Below are positions 20,638-30,105 of a stretch of DNA of 64,000 nt, piece after piece. Numbering within the stretch: the first letter of the stretch is position 1; every line of letters starts with the position of its first letter. The DNA is from Kalaharituber pfeilii. Its lineage: Eukaryota; Ascomycota; Pezizomycetes; Pezizales; Pezizaceae. The translations under genes and the position numbers were made by a program. The DNA is taken from NCBI GenBank assembly GCA_015179045.1, contig WHUZ01000063.1:62001-126000 (forward strand), given 5' to 3'. The notes beneath the pieces are model-generated. The model saw nothing but the letters and a program-made list of their open reading frames with translations. It had not been told where the DNA came from and searched no databases.

Positions 20638-21503
20638 CAGTGTAGAGGGCGTTCCACCCCTCGTCCACGGCATTGGCTATGGCGTTCTCGAAATCGAGCT
20701 TATCCGCATCCGCGGGTAGTGCTGGTAGGATGGCTAGTGGAAGAGGGTCGTTGTGTGAGAGTGACCCTCGTAGGTATCTGCACTCATCGTCCTTGTTTTG
20801 GATTGTCTCATCTTGGAACCTCAGTGTCCTGGCTTCTACCCTTTGGCGTTCTCCTTCCAGGAATGTTTGGATTGATTCCAGGTTAGCGATCCCTTCGACG
20901 ATGTCACTCCTGGTGCCCCACGGGGCAGAAAAGCTTCAAGCTAAAGAGAATGTTAATGAGTTACGCGCTGGTAAAAGTGATCTTGAGACTCGATATATCT
21001 CTGGCAGAGTACGGTTCGATTTACTATCTCAATCTCCATTCTAGTGACCCCATTCATACGCCGGACCCGAAACGTCACTCCGGAATCACCTATTTTCAAA
21101 AATCAGGAACTATTCTTTACACAGGTGTCACGCGAAATAATGTAAACCTCAGCCGAATATCAGTCACTGAATTCCTATCCATGCCATGGGTTTCAATAGA
21201 CTTGAACCTAAAAAGGTGTAACTTACACCTTTCCATCTCATAGAAATTCTTGACACCCAAACTGAAGACTTAAACCCGAGATTTTGTACCATAGTAAAAT
21301 ACTACAGGAGATAGTGGGGAACCCTGTGGTACACCCACATTGGACTTTCCACGGCCTCTTACCTGCCCGTCCCACTCAACTTCAAATTCGCGCTCTCGGA
21401 AGAAGGTCTCTAGCCAGGGTAGCCATTTCTCAGCTGATGAGCCCAGAACTCTCTCCCTGACCACTTCCCATCTTACCTCGTCATAGCCCGAAGGGCGGCA
21501 TAC

Positions 21504-22321
21504 CACCGCCCCTACCGAAAAGCGCAAAGGCAAAGCGGCGTCGTCACAAGACCCGTACGCCCTCAAGAAGAGACTCGACAACAAGGAAGCGGCCAAAATC
21601 GCCTCCGCGCCGTTGGTCGAGGCTCCACCACCACCCGCGGACAGCTCCTCCCCCAGCACCCCATCGAGCGTGAACACCCTCACACACCCTTCGACAGCAG
21701 AGAGGCCCGCGGCGCCCAGCGCCAGCAACTCCCCGACGCCAGCTCCCCGCAAAACTCCCCCATCGCCCACTCCCTGCCCGGAAAAAACCCCAACTGGCAT
21801 CCCGGAGGCCACCACCAGGACGAAAAACGGCCTCGTAGTACATGGAATAGCCCTCCGGAAGGACCTGAATAACGTCCGGAGATGGTTGGAGGCATCGAAC
21901 AAAGACTTGGGAAAAATCTCGGGAATTCGGTGGCTGAGAAAGAAGGCAATTCTGGCGGGAGAAGGCAAGGTCACCAGCTCAGATGTGGTATACCTAGAGG
22001 GTCAGGTAGGGCTAGACAAGGTGAGACTTGGGGGAAAATGGATGAAGGCCAGCCAATATGAGTGGGACAGGGGACGGAAGTAGACTGGGACGGAGACTGT
22101 TTCCCCCCTTAGACTTTGTCATTTCCACTTCCCTTCACACAAAAGGTACCGGGGACTTCTACTTTTATTTATTGTAATTGTCATTCTCACTTCCCCTTCA
22201 CACAGGAATTTCTGGGGATTTCTACTTTTACATTTAACTTTCCTTTATTCCATATGTAACTAAACATCGCCATAGCCCTTAGGGCGGCATGCAATTAATG
22301 ATACAAAAAAAAAAAAAAAAA
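21504..22321 (+). mobile_element. Half-LINE with 13-bp TSD
   Basis: AAGGGCGGCATAC at 21491-21503 and 22322-22334 flanks the insertion. It holds only ORF1 sequence to a stop at 22083, a 180-base 3' UTR and the type A tail (ATCGCCATAGCCCTTAGGG..) with poly(A). There is no ORF2. The insertion site is inside an older type A tail. Confidence 0.9.
21505..22083 (+). CDS. Half-LINE ORF1 C-terminal part
   Basis: Continuous open frame from the 5' truncation to the stop. It has a Lys-rich start (EKRKGKAASSQDPYALKKRL), a Pro/Ser/Thr-rich linker, then the conserved core GLVVHGIALRKDLNNVRRWL, ISGIRWLRKKAI, SSDVVYLEGQVG, VRLGGKWMKASQYEWDRGRK. The core looks like the nucleic-acid-binding (RRM-like) part of LINE ORF1 proteins. 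The frame ends where CCHC knuckles would be expected in a full ORF1 and none are present. It is undamaged within the retained part. Confidence 0.65.
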   Translation, partial: TAPTEKRKGKAASSQDPYALKKRLDNKEAAKIASAPLVEAPPPPADSSSPSTPSSVNTLTHPSTAERPAAPSASNSPTPAPRKTPPSPTPCPEKTPTGIPEATTRTKNGLVVHGIALRKDLNNVRRWLEASNKDLGKISGIRWLRKKAILAGEGKVTSSDVVYLEGQVGLDKVRLGGKWMKASQYEWDRGRK

Positions 22322-22939
22322 AAGGGCGGCATACGAGTAATGATATAAAAACCTCCCATCTTGTGTTCCCAAACCCGCCCTTGACATCCTCCATGACCCA
22401 CACAGCACCCCCCTTCCGTGCAAGCGCTCTCTGGCTGACTCCTACTACTACTCGGAATAAAGCGCCAATAGCCGACCTGCCCCTCACCCCTCCGAATTGC
22501 CCCTTGTGGAACAAGTCAGCATCCTGTAGATCGTCTGCAACCATTTTCTCCATCAGCTTCCCCACACAGTTGATGAGTTAAATTGGTCTCCAGCTCTTTG
22601 CCTGCTTGAGGTCTCTCCCAGACTACGAGACTAGGTTGTTGCACTGCTTTAACTCCTGCATCGGGGACGAGGGCCTCAAGACGACTTGCCCAATAGCTCT
22701 ATTCAATTTTGGAGAGGACTATCCAAGACCTCCGAAAGAGAGAGCGTATTGGCAAAAAAAAAATCGAGTCAAGAGTGGTTACTCTTACTCTTTTTCCAAA
22801 TATTATATCTCGGATTTACTATCCTCTGCAACCCCGCAACCTCCCCGATGCCACCACCACCGCCCACGGCATCGTCATACACGGAGTTGCTCTGAGAAAG
22901 GATTTAGGCAAGGTCCGGAAATGGCTGGAGGCAGACAAC

Positions 22940-24341
22940 AAGTTAGGCACGTGACGGAACAGCAACAACCACTTCAACAGGACGAGCGCTCGGAAGCCAC
23001 TTCGCAACCACAACGGCCCTCACTGCGAAACCTACACAAATCGAAAGCTCTCAGTGCACTGAGTCTTTTGGTCAAATTTTTATTCCAAAATACCCAACTC
23101 CTCAAGTTTCCCCTAAGGTAAAGTTTTGAGGAAATTTTCAGCTCCCTACTCCGTTGCCAGCACACCACCATCCCTTACTTCTTGGCATTCCCACCATGGA
23201 TCCGAACAATAGATTCATGGCATTGGGCAGCCCAGCACCAAAAAACATGCCAAAACAACTCTGGCCAAGAGTACCCGTCTCGGAGGCCCCACTGTACAAG
23301 TCTATCGCAGATCGGCTCGGCGGAGTCAATATGTCCGATATGCTTGATGCTGTGGGGGATGTCATCGAACACATACATGCTTGCATAAAAGACCAGAAGA
23401 CAAGACCAAACTTTGAACCAACAGACAAGTTCCTGGGTGAAATCAGGCGTGTGCATCGCTTCATTGCTGCTCTTGCACTAGTGGTGAAGATGGAATCATG
23501 CACAGAAATACACAATATGCACCTGAGGAAACCTCAAAGGAAGGGGAATCACAAACTGACTCGGAGAAACCACCAAAGCTGTCATATGCAGCAGTTGTCT
23601 CCCAGAACATCCCGCCAAGCACACCCCCGGAAGGAGACAATTCTGACCGACCTCCGGTGGCACCACCCAAAAGCCGAACAAAGTCCACTGCTTTCCAGTC
23701 CAAAAAAGTGAAAGGGGGACAGAGTACCAGTCCCCCCAAGCAGAAAATGTCCAAGAAACCATCTCCAGCACCATCTCCGAAGCCAATCCCAAAGGAAAGG
23801 ACACTCCCGCAATCCGGTCGTGCGATCGTAGTACATGGAATTGCGGTGACAAAGAAACTCGGGAAAGTAAGAGATTGGATGGAGAATGCGAACCCATGGA
23901 TGGGAAAGATTGTTGCGGCAAGATGGTTGGTGAAGAAAGAGAGGAGGGAGGGAAAGAAGGCTAGCTCGGTTGTTATCTACCTGGAGGGGGAGGTGGAATC
24001 AGATAGCCAAACACCAGCGAAGGTAAGGTTGTCAGGCAAGTGGTATAATTCGTGCCTGTATGACTGGGATAGAATTACAAAGGTGGACAGAAAGGGGAAG
24101 GGGAGGGACTTGGAGGAAATGGACTTGACGGCATAATCTTTCATTTTCGGAGGAGCAGGTTGTCTCATGGGTTTTATTTCCTCTATTCCCTTTTGCATGT
24201 CGGTGTATATAGTGAGTTGTTGTTTGTTTTTAGGTGCCTGTCTCCGGGCCATAAGGACTTCGGTCCAGGGACCCTGCCATGGCGAACAGCTGCAAGCGGG
24301 GTTACGTGAAATCAAAAAAAAAAAAAAAAAAAAGTTAGGCA
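22940..24341 (+). mobile_element. Near-complete half-LINE with type C tail, 10-bp TSD
   Basis: AAGTTAGGCA at 22940-22949 and 24332-24341 flanks 1382 bases: about 245 bases of 5' leader, an ORF1 from ATG 23196, a 135-base 3' UTR, the type C tail CCCTGCCATGGCGAACAGCT..GCGGGGTTACGTGAAATC and a poly(A) of about 19. It is the longest ORF1-only unit here and may be full length. It inserted into another half-LINE. Confidence 0.88.
23196..24136 (+). pseudogene. Half-LINE ORF1, one frameshift
   Basis: Starts MDPNNRFMALGSPAPKNM; an alpha-helical region GDVIEHIHACIKDQKTRPNF follows. Near 23490 the frame changes (frame of 23196 to frame of 23498), then SYAAVVSQNIPPSTPPEG, a long Pro/Lys/Ser linker, AIVVHGIAVTKKLGKVRDWM, IVAARWLVKKERREGKKASS, VVIYLEGEVE, VRLSGKWYNSCLYDWDRI and the stop after EEMDLTA. 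About 313 residues in all. No CCHC knuckle and no enzyme domain is visible. I infer an RNA-binding ORF1-like protein that depends on a full LINE for reverse transcription. Confidence 0.7.
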
Positions 24342-24690
24342 AGCTAGCAGGGATTCGCTGGCTCAGAAAGAAGACCAGTTCGGTGGTAGTATACCTGGAG
24401 AGGCCTATCGAGGTGGGGAGAGTGAGACTTGGAGGACGTTGGTTGAAATCGGACCAGTACGAACGGGACAGGGGACGGAAGTAGGACGGGCCCACTTGAC
24501 TCGCATCACATATGAGTTCCGCGGGTATCACATGCACTTGACTATCTTTTCTCCCGCAACACTTTGTTTACCGCTGGCACCACATGTATCTAGCTGATTT
24601 TGTTTTTCCTTTGAAATAAAACCCTCGCCATAGCCCATAGGGCGGCATGCGAGTATTGACATAAAAAAAAAAAAAAAAAATAGCTAATTG

Positions 24691-24880
24691 GCGATACCGA
24701 GCGCTTTACAGTTTCAAGTACAGGTTCGGAGACAGACTGCTTACCACCCGCAAAACGTACGAGAGCCGCGGGCACTACATGTATCTAAACTTTTCTTTTC
24801 GTTCCTTTCGTTACTTTAATATACACCTCGCCATAGCCCATAGGGCGGCATGCGAGTAATGAAATAAAAAAAAAAAAAAA
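24691..24880 (+). mobile_element. Half-LINE 3' UTR fragment with type A tail
   Basis: GACAGACTGCTTACC..AGCCGCGGGCACTACATG matches the 3' UTR at 44-108. The type A tail lies at 24826 with poly(A) to about 24880. 24895-25270 contains nothing recognisable. Confidence 0.75.
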
Positions 24881-25502
24881 AACAGCAACCTCACTTGCAG
24901 AATCTAAATACAAGTCGTGAACATCACGTGACGGTTTCCCGCATTCTATGCCAGTGTTGCTACATGTTTTCTATCCAGCATCTCCACATGCAAATCCTAG
25001 GTGCCTTAATTTCTCCACAAACAGAAGGCCCCTTTATGGGAGAGCTGAAGAGGGGACCGGCATCACAGGAGGGAGAAGCGGACAAGAATCAAAAGTTTGT
25101 AGGGGGCGGTGACAGAGGGCTGTCGGAAAGGGTCTTGTAATTAATAGGTTTACATGCCTTGGTTTATAACTACCTATTGCATAGGGTTTAGGTCAAGAAT
25201 CAGTTAGGATTGCAATATACAAGAAAGTGCTCCAAAAGGGGATGTGAATCAGAACAAAGGTGGAAAGAGTTTCTTATATTTCTGTATTTAGATTCTTAAT
25301 TAATGCAGTCTCTGTTTTTCTATCAATTGCCTCCAGGCCCCCTGGCCACTTCCTCTTCCAGACCTCGCACCTGTACCAGATGTGTTCAGATGTCTCCTCC
25401 TCCATGCCACACCAGCTACACTCTGGCCCATCTGCCTTCACTAGCATATGCCTCCATGTCCTCAATCCTTTTTCACCCAGCAGTCCTGCCAATGTGCTCG
25501 TC

Positions 25503-25580
25503 AGTCCGCCTAATTTTTTTTTTTTTTTTAATTTCATTACTCGCATGCCGCCCTATGGGCTATGGCGAGAGTCCGCCTAA
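25503..25580 (-). repeat. LINE type A micro-insertion with 11-bp TSD
   Basis: AGTCCGCCTAA at 25503-25513 and 25570-25580 flanks 56 bases whose 5' end is exactly CTCGCC, the base of the hairpin. Inserted in the old LINE RNase H copy. Confidence 0.92.
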
Positions 25581-25725
25581 GTACTGAGGGGGGCCTATTC
25601 AGCTGTAACCTATTCCCCTCTTCTGCTCGTCTCCTCTTGGCCTGCATCCTCAAGCCTGCCTCAGATACCACCTTCTCCTGGTAGGACATGTAAGTACCTA
25701 GCTGCGCTGCCTTGTCTGCCTCTTC

Positions 25726-25758
25726 ATTGCCCTTTATAGGCGGCACGCGAGTAATGAA

Positions 25759-25795
<37 letters not shown>

Positions 25796-25803
25796 CCCTT
25801 TAT
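25726..25803 (+). repeat. LINE tail truncated within the hairpin, 12-bp TSD
   Basis: ATTGCCCTTTAT at 25726-25737 and 25792-25803 flanks AGGCGGCACGCGAGTAATGA plus AAT and a poly(A) of about 31. Only about 23 bases of element, the 3' half of the hairpin. Confidence 0.92.
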
Positions 25804-26192
25804 GAACTTTGAACCCTTAACCCTCATTACTCCTACATCCATTAGTCCTTCTGCTACCCTTTTCTGTACCGCTATTCTGCAGGCATTGCTGGCACCATCT
25901 GGTGTTGGCCTCCCTTGTGCCAATTTTGTTAGCTTATCAATTGCCATTTGGAATCCGTGAGAACCAGCAATTCCTCCTCCACTCTGTCCTCCAGTACCTT
26001 AGTTATGGCCATTAATTCTGCATCGCTAACTGTGGCCTTTGTTCTAAATACACTGATTCTACACTGATTCCTCCCCACCCTCACGGGAGTAGCCTGCTCC
26101 AGCCCTCCCCTAGTTTCCGCTGCCATCAGTGTAGGTGACTTCCCAGCTCTTATCCTCCTCATCTGCTACCTTCCGTCCTCATTGCTCTTAAC

Positions 26193-26276
26193 CCGATTGT
26201 CTTGCCCTGCCATGGCGAACAGCTGCACGCGGGGTCATGTGATATAAAAAAAAAAAAAAAAAAAAAAAAAACCCAT
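26193..26276 (+). repeat. LINE type C micro-insertion
   Basis: GCCCTGCCATGGCGAACAGC..GCGGGGTCATGTGATAT plus poly(A). The flanks AACCCGATTGTCTT and AACCCATTGTCTT match except for one base lost. 26277-26456 has only a small tandem copy of TCAGGGTAACGGAGT at 26432-26462. Confidence 0.88.
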
Positions 26277-26456
26277 TGTCTTATATTAAACGAAAATTAT
26301 TCATAGACTACCTGAACTGCAGAACCTATCGGAGCTTATCCTCTGGATACTAATTCCTCTCATTCGCTAGCGATGAGTGACATCATCAAGATCCATCAGG
26401 TCCTCTCTGGTCTTTATTCATGGACACTGATTTCAGGGTAACGGAGTTCAGGGTAA

Positions 26457-27079
26457 CGGAGTATCGAAATTTTTTTTTTTTTTTTTTTTTTTTTTCATTA
26501 CTCGCGTGCCGCCCTAAGGGCTATGGCGAGATACTAACTATTCTACTCTGTACCCTCTCCTACGCTACATGCTTTCTCTTCCTCTCGCCCCTTACTCCGG
26601 TTCCCTCAAAAGGTCGATGACCTTCTGCAACGGGTCCCCGTCCCCTGACTTCTTTGGTCTCTTCAGCTCCTCCTCTCCCCCCGGCCACCTCCTTCTCCAC
26701 ACCCTGCATCTCTCCATCACGTGCTCGTAATCCTCCTCCCCCTCCCCGCACCACCGACAGTCCGCATCCGCCGCCCTCCCCACTCTATGTCTCCACGCCT
26801 TCAGGCCTTTTTCGCCCAGTAGCCCCGCTATCTTTGACACCTCATGGCCTAGCCTCTGGAGGGGTCGGTACCCCAGCCCCAGTCTCTCTCTCTCCACCGC
26901 CCTCTCCCTTCTCGCTCTTTGGATAATGCCTGGTTCCGTGACTATCTCGCTCTCGTATTGCAGGGCTGTCCCTACCTTCGCCGCCCTGTCCGCTTCCTCG
27001 TTCCTCGGTATACCTTTGTGCCCCTTCACCCACATCACCGCTATGTCTTCCTCCCCTCTCTTCACCCGGAGTATCGAAA
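26457..27079 (-). mobile_element. 5'-truncated LINE type A with 13-bp TSD
   Basis: CGGAGTATCGAAA at 26457-26469 and 27067-27079. Minus-strand ORF2 end: IAVMWVKGHKGIPRNEEADR, LGYRPLQRL, IAGLLGEKGLKAW, CRWCGEGEEDYEHVMERC, RWPGGEEELKRPKK, stop near 26592, then a short UTR and the type A tail with a poly-T of about 27. The frame is undamaged in the retained part, so this is a young copy. 27080-27400 is empty of recognisable features. Confidence 0.92.
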
Positions 27080-27403
27080 AGAAAAACAACGATATCATTG
27101 CTTACAAGACTAGGTCATGAGATCTATGACCCCTGAACAAGAATAGAGTCAAGCTGTAGAATAAGTATGTTACTAAATCGACAAGACAAATTATATGAAT
27201 AATTTGTAAGTACAAACATATGAAAACAGTAAATAAGACCATATGATCATGCAATCTGACCACAGACTTAGACAACCTTGCAGGGGATCCCCCAAGCCCC
27301 ATATTTCGAGGTGTAGAGTTTAGACTCTCAACTCTACAAGCACCTCAAAATAACTACAGTAGTACTTTCATCTTAGGAAACAGTACTTGTATGTTCTGAG
27401 ATA

Positions 27404-27475
27404 GAAATAACGTTGTCATAGCCCTTAGGGCGGCATACGAGTAATGATATAAAAGAAAAGAAAAAAGGAAATAAC
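27404..27475 (+). repeat. LINE type A micro-insertion
   Basis: GTTGTCATAGCCCTTAGGGC..ACGAGTAATGATATA and an A-rich tail, flanked by GAAATAAC at 27404-27411 and 27468-27475. 27480-27820 has nothing I recognise except a small palindrome around GTATAGCGAGGGCTATAC. Confidence 0.8.
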
Positions 27476-27825
27476 AAGTCCAGGAGATAGCAAGACACCA
27501 ATTGTAAGCAAAATATCCCACATGCAATACTTGGTAATGGGTTTATACTAAACGTACACATGCTACATATTCAACGGTATCCATTATATGTCTGCATGTA
27601 GTACATTCGAGTTGGCCAAGCGTAGAGAGGCGGAGAGTGTAGAGAGTCCTTTTCTTCACGCCAATCGCTTTGCCGTGACTTGCCATTGTATAGCGAGGGC
27701 TATACATGAGTAATGAACAAAATCGAAATTCGTAATCTATACCAGTACATTATTGCACATGTCACTTTGGGTAGTTCAATAGTATAATGATTGGTCCTTA
27801 GTTACTGAAACGGGCATAGATACTT

Positions 27826-28975
27826 TTTTTTTTTTTTTTTCTTTATATCATTAATCGCGTGCCGCCCTGGGGGCTATGGCGAGATTAGTTACATGAGATT
27901 AGATACATATGAAGGTAGAAGAAAAGGAATGAGAAAAAATCCTGTGTGTCTCCTATGCCCCTGCCCACTCCAAGATGTCTCTTAGTGGGTCTGTGTCCTT
28001 GCTCTTCGGAGGAGTGACCAAGTCTTGCATGCCCCCTGGCCACTTTCGTTTCCATGTCCTGCACCTAGTGAGCACATGTTCAGTGGTCTCCTCCTCCTCC
28101 TCGCACCATCGACATTCTGGGCTGTCTGCTTTCCCGATTTCGTACTGCCATTTCCGTAGTGACTTCCCGCCCAGTATTCCTGCTAGTGTGGCTATGTGTC
28201 GACTTCCAAGTCTTGTCAGGGGACGGTAGCTGAGCCCTAGCCGGTTTCTCTCTGTGGCGCGCTGATGCCTCGAGGTTTGTCGTATCCCATCTTCCGTTAT
28301 GGTTTCATCTTGGTAGGGGAGGCATGTGCCTATTTTCGCAGCTGTGTCTGCCTCGGTGTTCCCTTTGACTCCTATATGGGACTTGACCCACATCACTGCA
28401 ACATCCCAGTCACCTCGGTCTGTTCTGGCTTTCCAGGCGTCTCTGACCAGTTTTGCCGGTCCATTGTGGGTGGGCTCTCCCTGGGCGATCTTTAGGAGCT
28501 TGGATATCGATACCTTAGAGTCGGTTATGATTAGCAGTTCTCCAGCTTGATTGCGTAATGCTTCGCTCATGGCAATGAGTTCTGCATCATTGACGGTGGT
28601 CTGTTCCCCTAGGTATGTGGAGGTAGAGGTGTCTTTTGCGTAGGTGCCTAGGCCTATCTTGTAATCTATCCTTCTCCCGTCAGTGTAGACGGAGTTCCAC
28701 CCCTCATCCTCGGCATTGGCTATGGCATTCTCAAACTCGAGCTTGTCTACATCCACGGACAGCGCTAGTAGGATGGCTAGTGGTAGGGGGTCGTTGTGTG
28801 AGAGAGACCCCCGTAGGTATCTGCACTCATCATCCCTGTTTTGGATTGTCACATCATGGAACCGTAGGGCCCTGGCTTCTACCCTCTGGTGTTCTCCTTC
28901 TAGGAATGTTTGGGCCGATTCTAGGTTGGCTAGTCCTTCGACTATGTCTCTCCTGGTGCCCTACGGGGCTGCAGT
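27826..28975 (-). mobile_element. LINE type A copy with intact RNase H
   Basis: Poly-T at 27825-27841, type A tail to about 27885, 3' UTR, then ORF2 reading leftward. The 5' end is near 28975. No TSD found. Confidence 0.82.
27953..28852 (-). CDS. LINE ORF2 C-terminal region with complete RNase H
   Basis: 299 codons without a stop. RNase H residues are all visible: VYTDGRRID (Asp), TVNDAELIAMSEALRN (Glu), LLIITDSKVSISKL (Asp), GVKGNTEADTAAK (Asp). Then LGLSYRPLTRL, IATLAGILGGKSLRKW and the knuckle CRWCEEEEETTEHVLTRC; it ends DILEWAGA. RNase H degrades the RNA strand of the RNA:DNA hybrid during LINE integration. There is no reverse transcriptase or endonuclease upstream because of 5' truncation, so it is not a complete gene. 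Sequence similarity to 17926-20941 is high. Confidence 0.8.
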   Translation of the reverse strand: MTIQNRDDECRYLRGSLSHNDPLPLAILLALSVDVDKLEFENAIANAEDEGWNSVYTDGRRIDYKIGLGTYAKDTSTSTYLGEQTTVNDAELIAMSEALRNQAGELLIITDSKVSISKLLKIAQGEPTHNGPAKLVRDAWKARTDRGDWDVAVMWVKSHIGVKGNTEADTAAKIGTCLPYQDETITEDGIRQTSRHQRATERNRLGLSYRPLTRLGSRHIATLAGILGGKSLRKWQYEIGKADSPECRWCEEEEETTEHVLTRCRTWKRKWPGGMQDLVTPPKSKDTDPLRDILEWAGA

Positions 28976-29326
28976 AATCTTCTGTGCTACTGTGTATTGC
29001 CATTTTTCTATGTCTGGCTGCCGGTGGGGACTGTCTTACTCCTATAAATACATGACGTTATTTTCAACCATATACAACACACAATCGGCCGCCACAAGTT
29101 AAGATAGCCATGCTTAAGAATGTATGGCACCTGAATTCTTCTCACGTGTTGATGCACAGTACTCTAAATTTCATATCAGCACAACTCTAGGGCTAGGGAT
29201 AAGAGATACCCATCATTTCCATGTACCGCATATACACACACTTGATCTAAATGTAACAGCATTACACTCAGCTGCAGGATTGTTTGAGTATAGAATTTAC
29301 TTCAGTGAAACCTCCTGATTCGATTC

Positions 29327-29835
29327 ATGCCTCCTGCTGGAGCTCCTAAAGGTCAAAATTGGAACCAAGCCAAGTGTCAAGATATACAAGAATATGCAGC
29401 ACAAAATCCAAACTGTGACTGGCAGGCAATCAAACAGTGGTACAATTAAAAGTATCCAGAAAAGACATAAAATTTTCAAACCAGTGCTACAACGTACCAA
29501 GCAGATAAGAATCTAAGACTTTCTTTCTTGTACTTATACCTACACTCCTAGTCCAAGAACAGATACTGATTTGCCTGTATAACAACAGCAAAATAGTACT
29601 AGTGATTGAGTAGAATTTAGTGTATGGCATGTGCAAGTTTATGTAGGGATCTGGTATCGATATAGCTAGTGTCGTGTATACTATACGGCTGAATCTCTAC
29701 TCTACTTAATATAAGAATATATTCGATATAAGAATATATTCGATATAAGAATATATTCGATATAAGAATATATTCGATATAAGAATATTTGCCTGTCGCC
29801 CAACGATATTCTTATAACGAGAGTTTACTGTATAC
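29327..29835 (+). mobile_element. Relic of a pogo/Tigger-like element
   Basis: 29327-29510 reads WNQAKCQDIQEYAAQNPNCD then WQAIKQWYN with stop codons inside, resembling the helix-turn-helix start of pogo-type transposases. At the other end, CGTTATAAGAATATCGTTGG and GAGTTTACTG followed by TA (around 29800-29833) look like a pogo-style terminal sequence. The catalytic domain is missing and I did not find the other terminus. Confidence 0.4.
29704..29790. repeat. 17-bp tandem repeat ATATAAGAATATATTCG
   Basis: Four full copies and a fifth partial copy of ATATAAGAATATATTCG, nearly identical. The unit is itself close to palindromic and matches the sequence next to the possible pogo terminus. Confidence 0.9.
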
Positions 29836-30043
29836 CGCTGCGAGCGCCTGACGAGATTACATACAAAAGAGATACTAAAAATTAACGAACCACACAGAAG
29901 CCCGCACCATCAAAGCTGGCGCAACTCAGTCTCTTCTGTACACCCATATCATGAACTCCATCAAGCTGTCGATTCTTCTTCCATGCCGCACCATCTATAT
30001 ATTCCGGACATCCGCCTTCGCTATATTATATCTCCATGCCCTC

Positions 30044-30105
30044 AGTCGCTACGCTCGAGTAATGATATAAAAAAATAAAAAAAATAAAAAAAAGTCGCTA
30101 CGCTC
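30044..30105 (+). repeat. LINE tail, 36-base insertion with 13-bp TSD
   Basis: AGTCGCTACGCTC at 30044-30056 and 30093-30105 flanks only GAGTAATGATATA plus an A-rich tail. About 13 bases of the LINE are left. 29840-33530 otherwise contains no gene I can support. Confidence 0.9.

Larger units (their letters stand above)
17926..20941 (-). mobile_element. LINE type A copy, 5'-truncated, carrying two nested insertions
   Basis: TSD AAAAGCTTCAA lies at 17915-17925 and about 20931-20941. Minus-strand order: 20930-20638 (ECRYLRGSLSHNDPLPLAIL and YTDGSRID, the first RNase H Asp), interrupted by a plus-strand LINE, then 19741-19296 (TVNDAELIAMSVALRN, LLIITDSKVVISKL, VAVMWVKSHIGVKGNTEADT), interrupted by a TA-flanked MITE, then 18464-17990 (zinc knuckle, stop, 3' UTR) and the type A tail with poly-T at 17930-17945. 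A small frameshift after YTDGSRID inactivates it. Confidence 0.85.
17540..21043 (+). pseudogene. Unrecognised ORF split by LINE insertions
   Basis: Joining across the insertions gives an open frame. Upstream: SSTQDTVPTSQEISDNLPKT..VASLQ, a 56-base intron-like gap (17652-17707, GTAGGC..TATAG), then EQVQPPKKGRGSPRKN (AT-hook-like basic patch) and LTFKVKDTEAQKIEKLQ up to 17848. It resumes at 20942 with AKENVNELRAGKSDLETRYI and stops at 21043. The split point carries AAAAGCTTCAA on each side of the 3 kb insertion. I do not recognise the protein; it could be a host gene or part of another element. Its 5' end is not defined. Confidence 0.45.
21475..22350 (+). repeat. LINE type A tail insertion, later split by a half-LINE
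   Basis: CCTCGTCATAGCCCGAAGGG..GGCATAC at 21475-21503 continues as CGAGTAATGATATAAAAA at 22335-22350. Together they form one ordinary type A micro-insertion within the LINE reverse transcriptase. Confidence 0.85.
21290..22600 (-). pseudogene. LINE reverse transcriptase domain, split by nested insertions
   Basis: Minus-strand reading: GKLMEKMVADDL then LFHKGQFGGVRGRSAIGAL and VWVMEDVKGGFGNTRWEV up to 22363. It resumes at 21474 with VVRERVLGSSAEKWLPWLE and GVPQGSPLSPVVF near 21300. GVPQGSPLSPxLF is the conserved RT motif of non-LTR elements; the YxDD motif and beyond are not present. The break is a type A tail with a near-perfect 12-base TSD (ACTTCCCATCTT / ACCTCCCATCTT), itself split by a half-LINE. 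This is the only RT piece I see in the window. Confidence 0.82.
22730..24690 (+). mobile_element. Half-LINE, interrupted by a second half-LINE
   Basis: The ORF1 core reads GIVIHGVALRKDLGKVRKWL then EADNKLG up to 22949. It continues at 24342 with KLAGIRWLRKKTSSVVVYLE, VRLGGRWLKSDQYERDRGRK and a stop at 24483, a 3' UTR, then the type A tail at 24627 and poly(A) to about 24680. It has no ORF2. The 5' limit (about 22730-22800) is uncertain. Confidence 0.78.
25290..26162 (-). pseudogene. Old LINE RNase H copy with two tails inserted in it
   Basis: Minus-strand pieces in order: ATVSDAELMAITKVLEDRVE and LLVLTDSKWQL; KLAQGRPTPDGASNACRIAV; DVGVMRVKGSKFIKGNEEAD (across a tail); RPPSVLR; then LTSTLAGLLGEKGLRTWRHM (across a second tail) and CSWCGMEEETSEHIWYRC. 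Several frameshifts. No poly(A) is visible at the 25290 end, so the 3' UTR has been lost. Confidence 0.8.

Noticed and set aside
21270..21974. 234-codon minus frame as one protein
   Set aside because: Joins antisense of a half-LINE ORF1, a type A tail and the real RT piece; only the RT part is meaningful.
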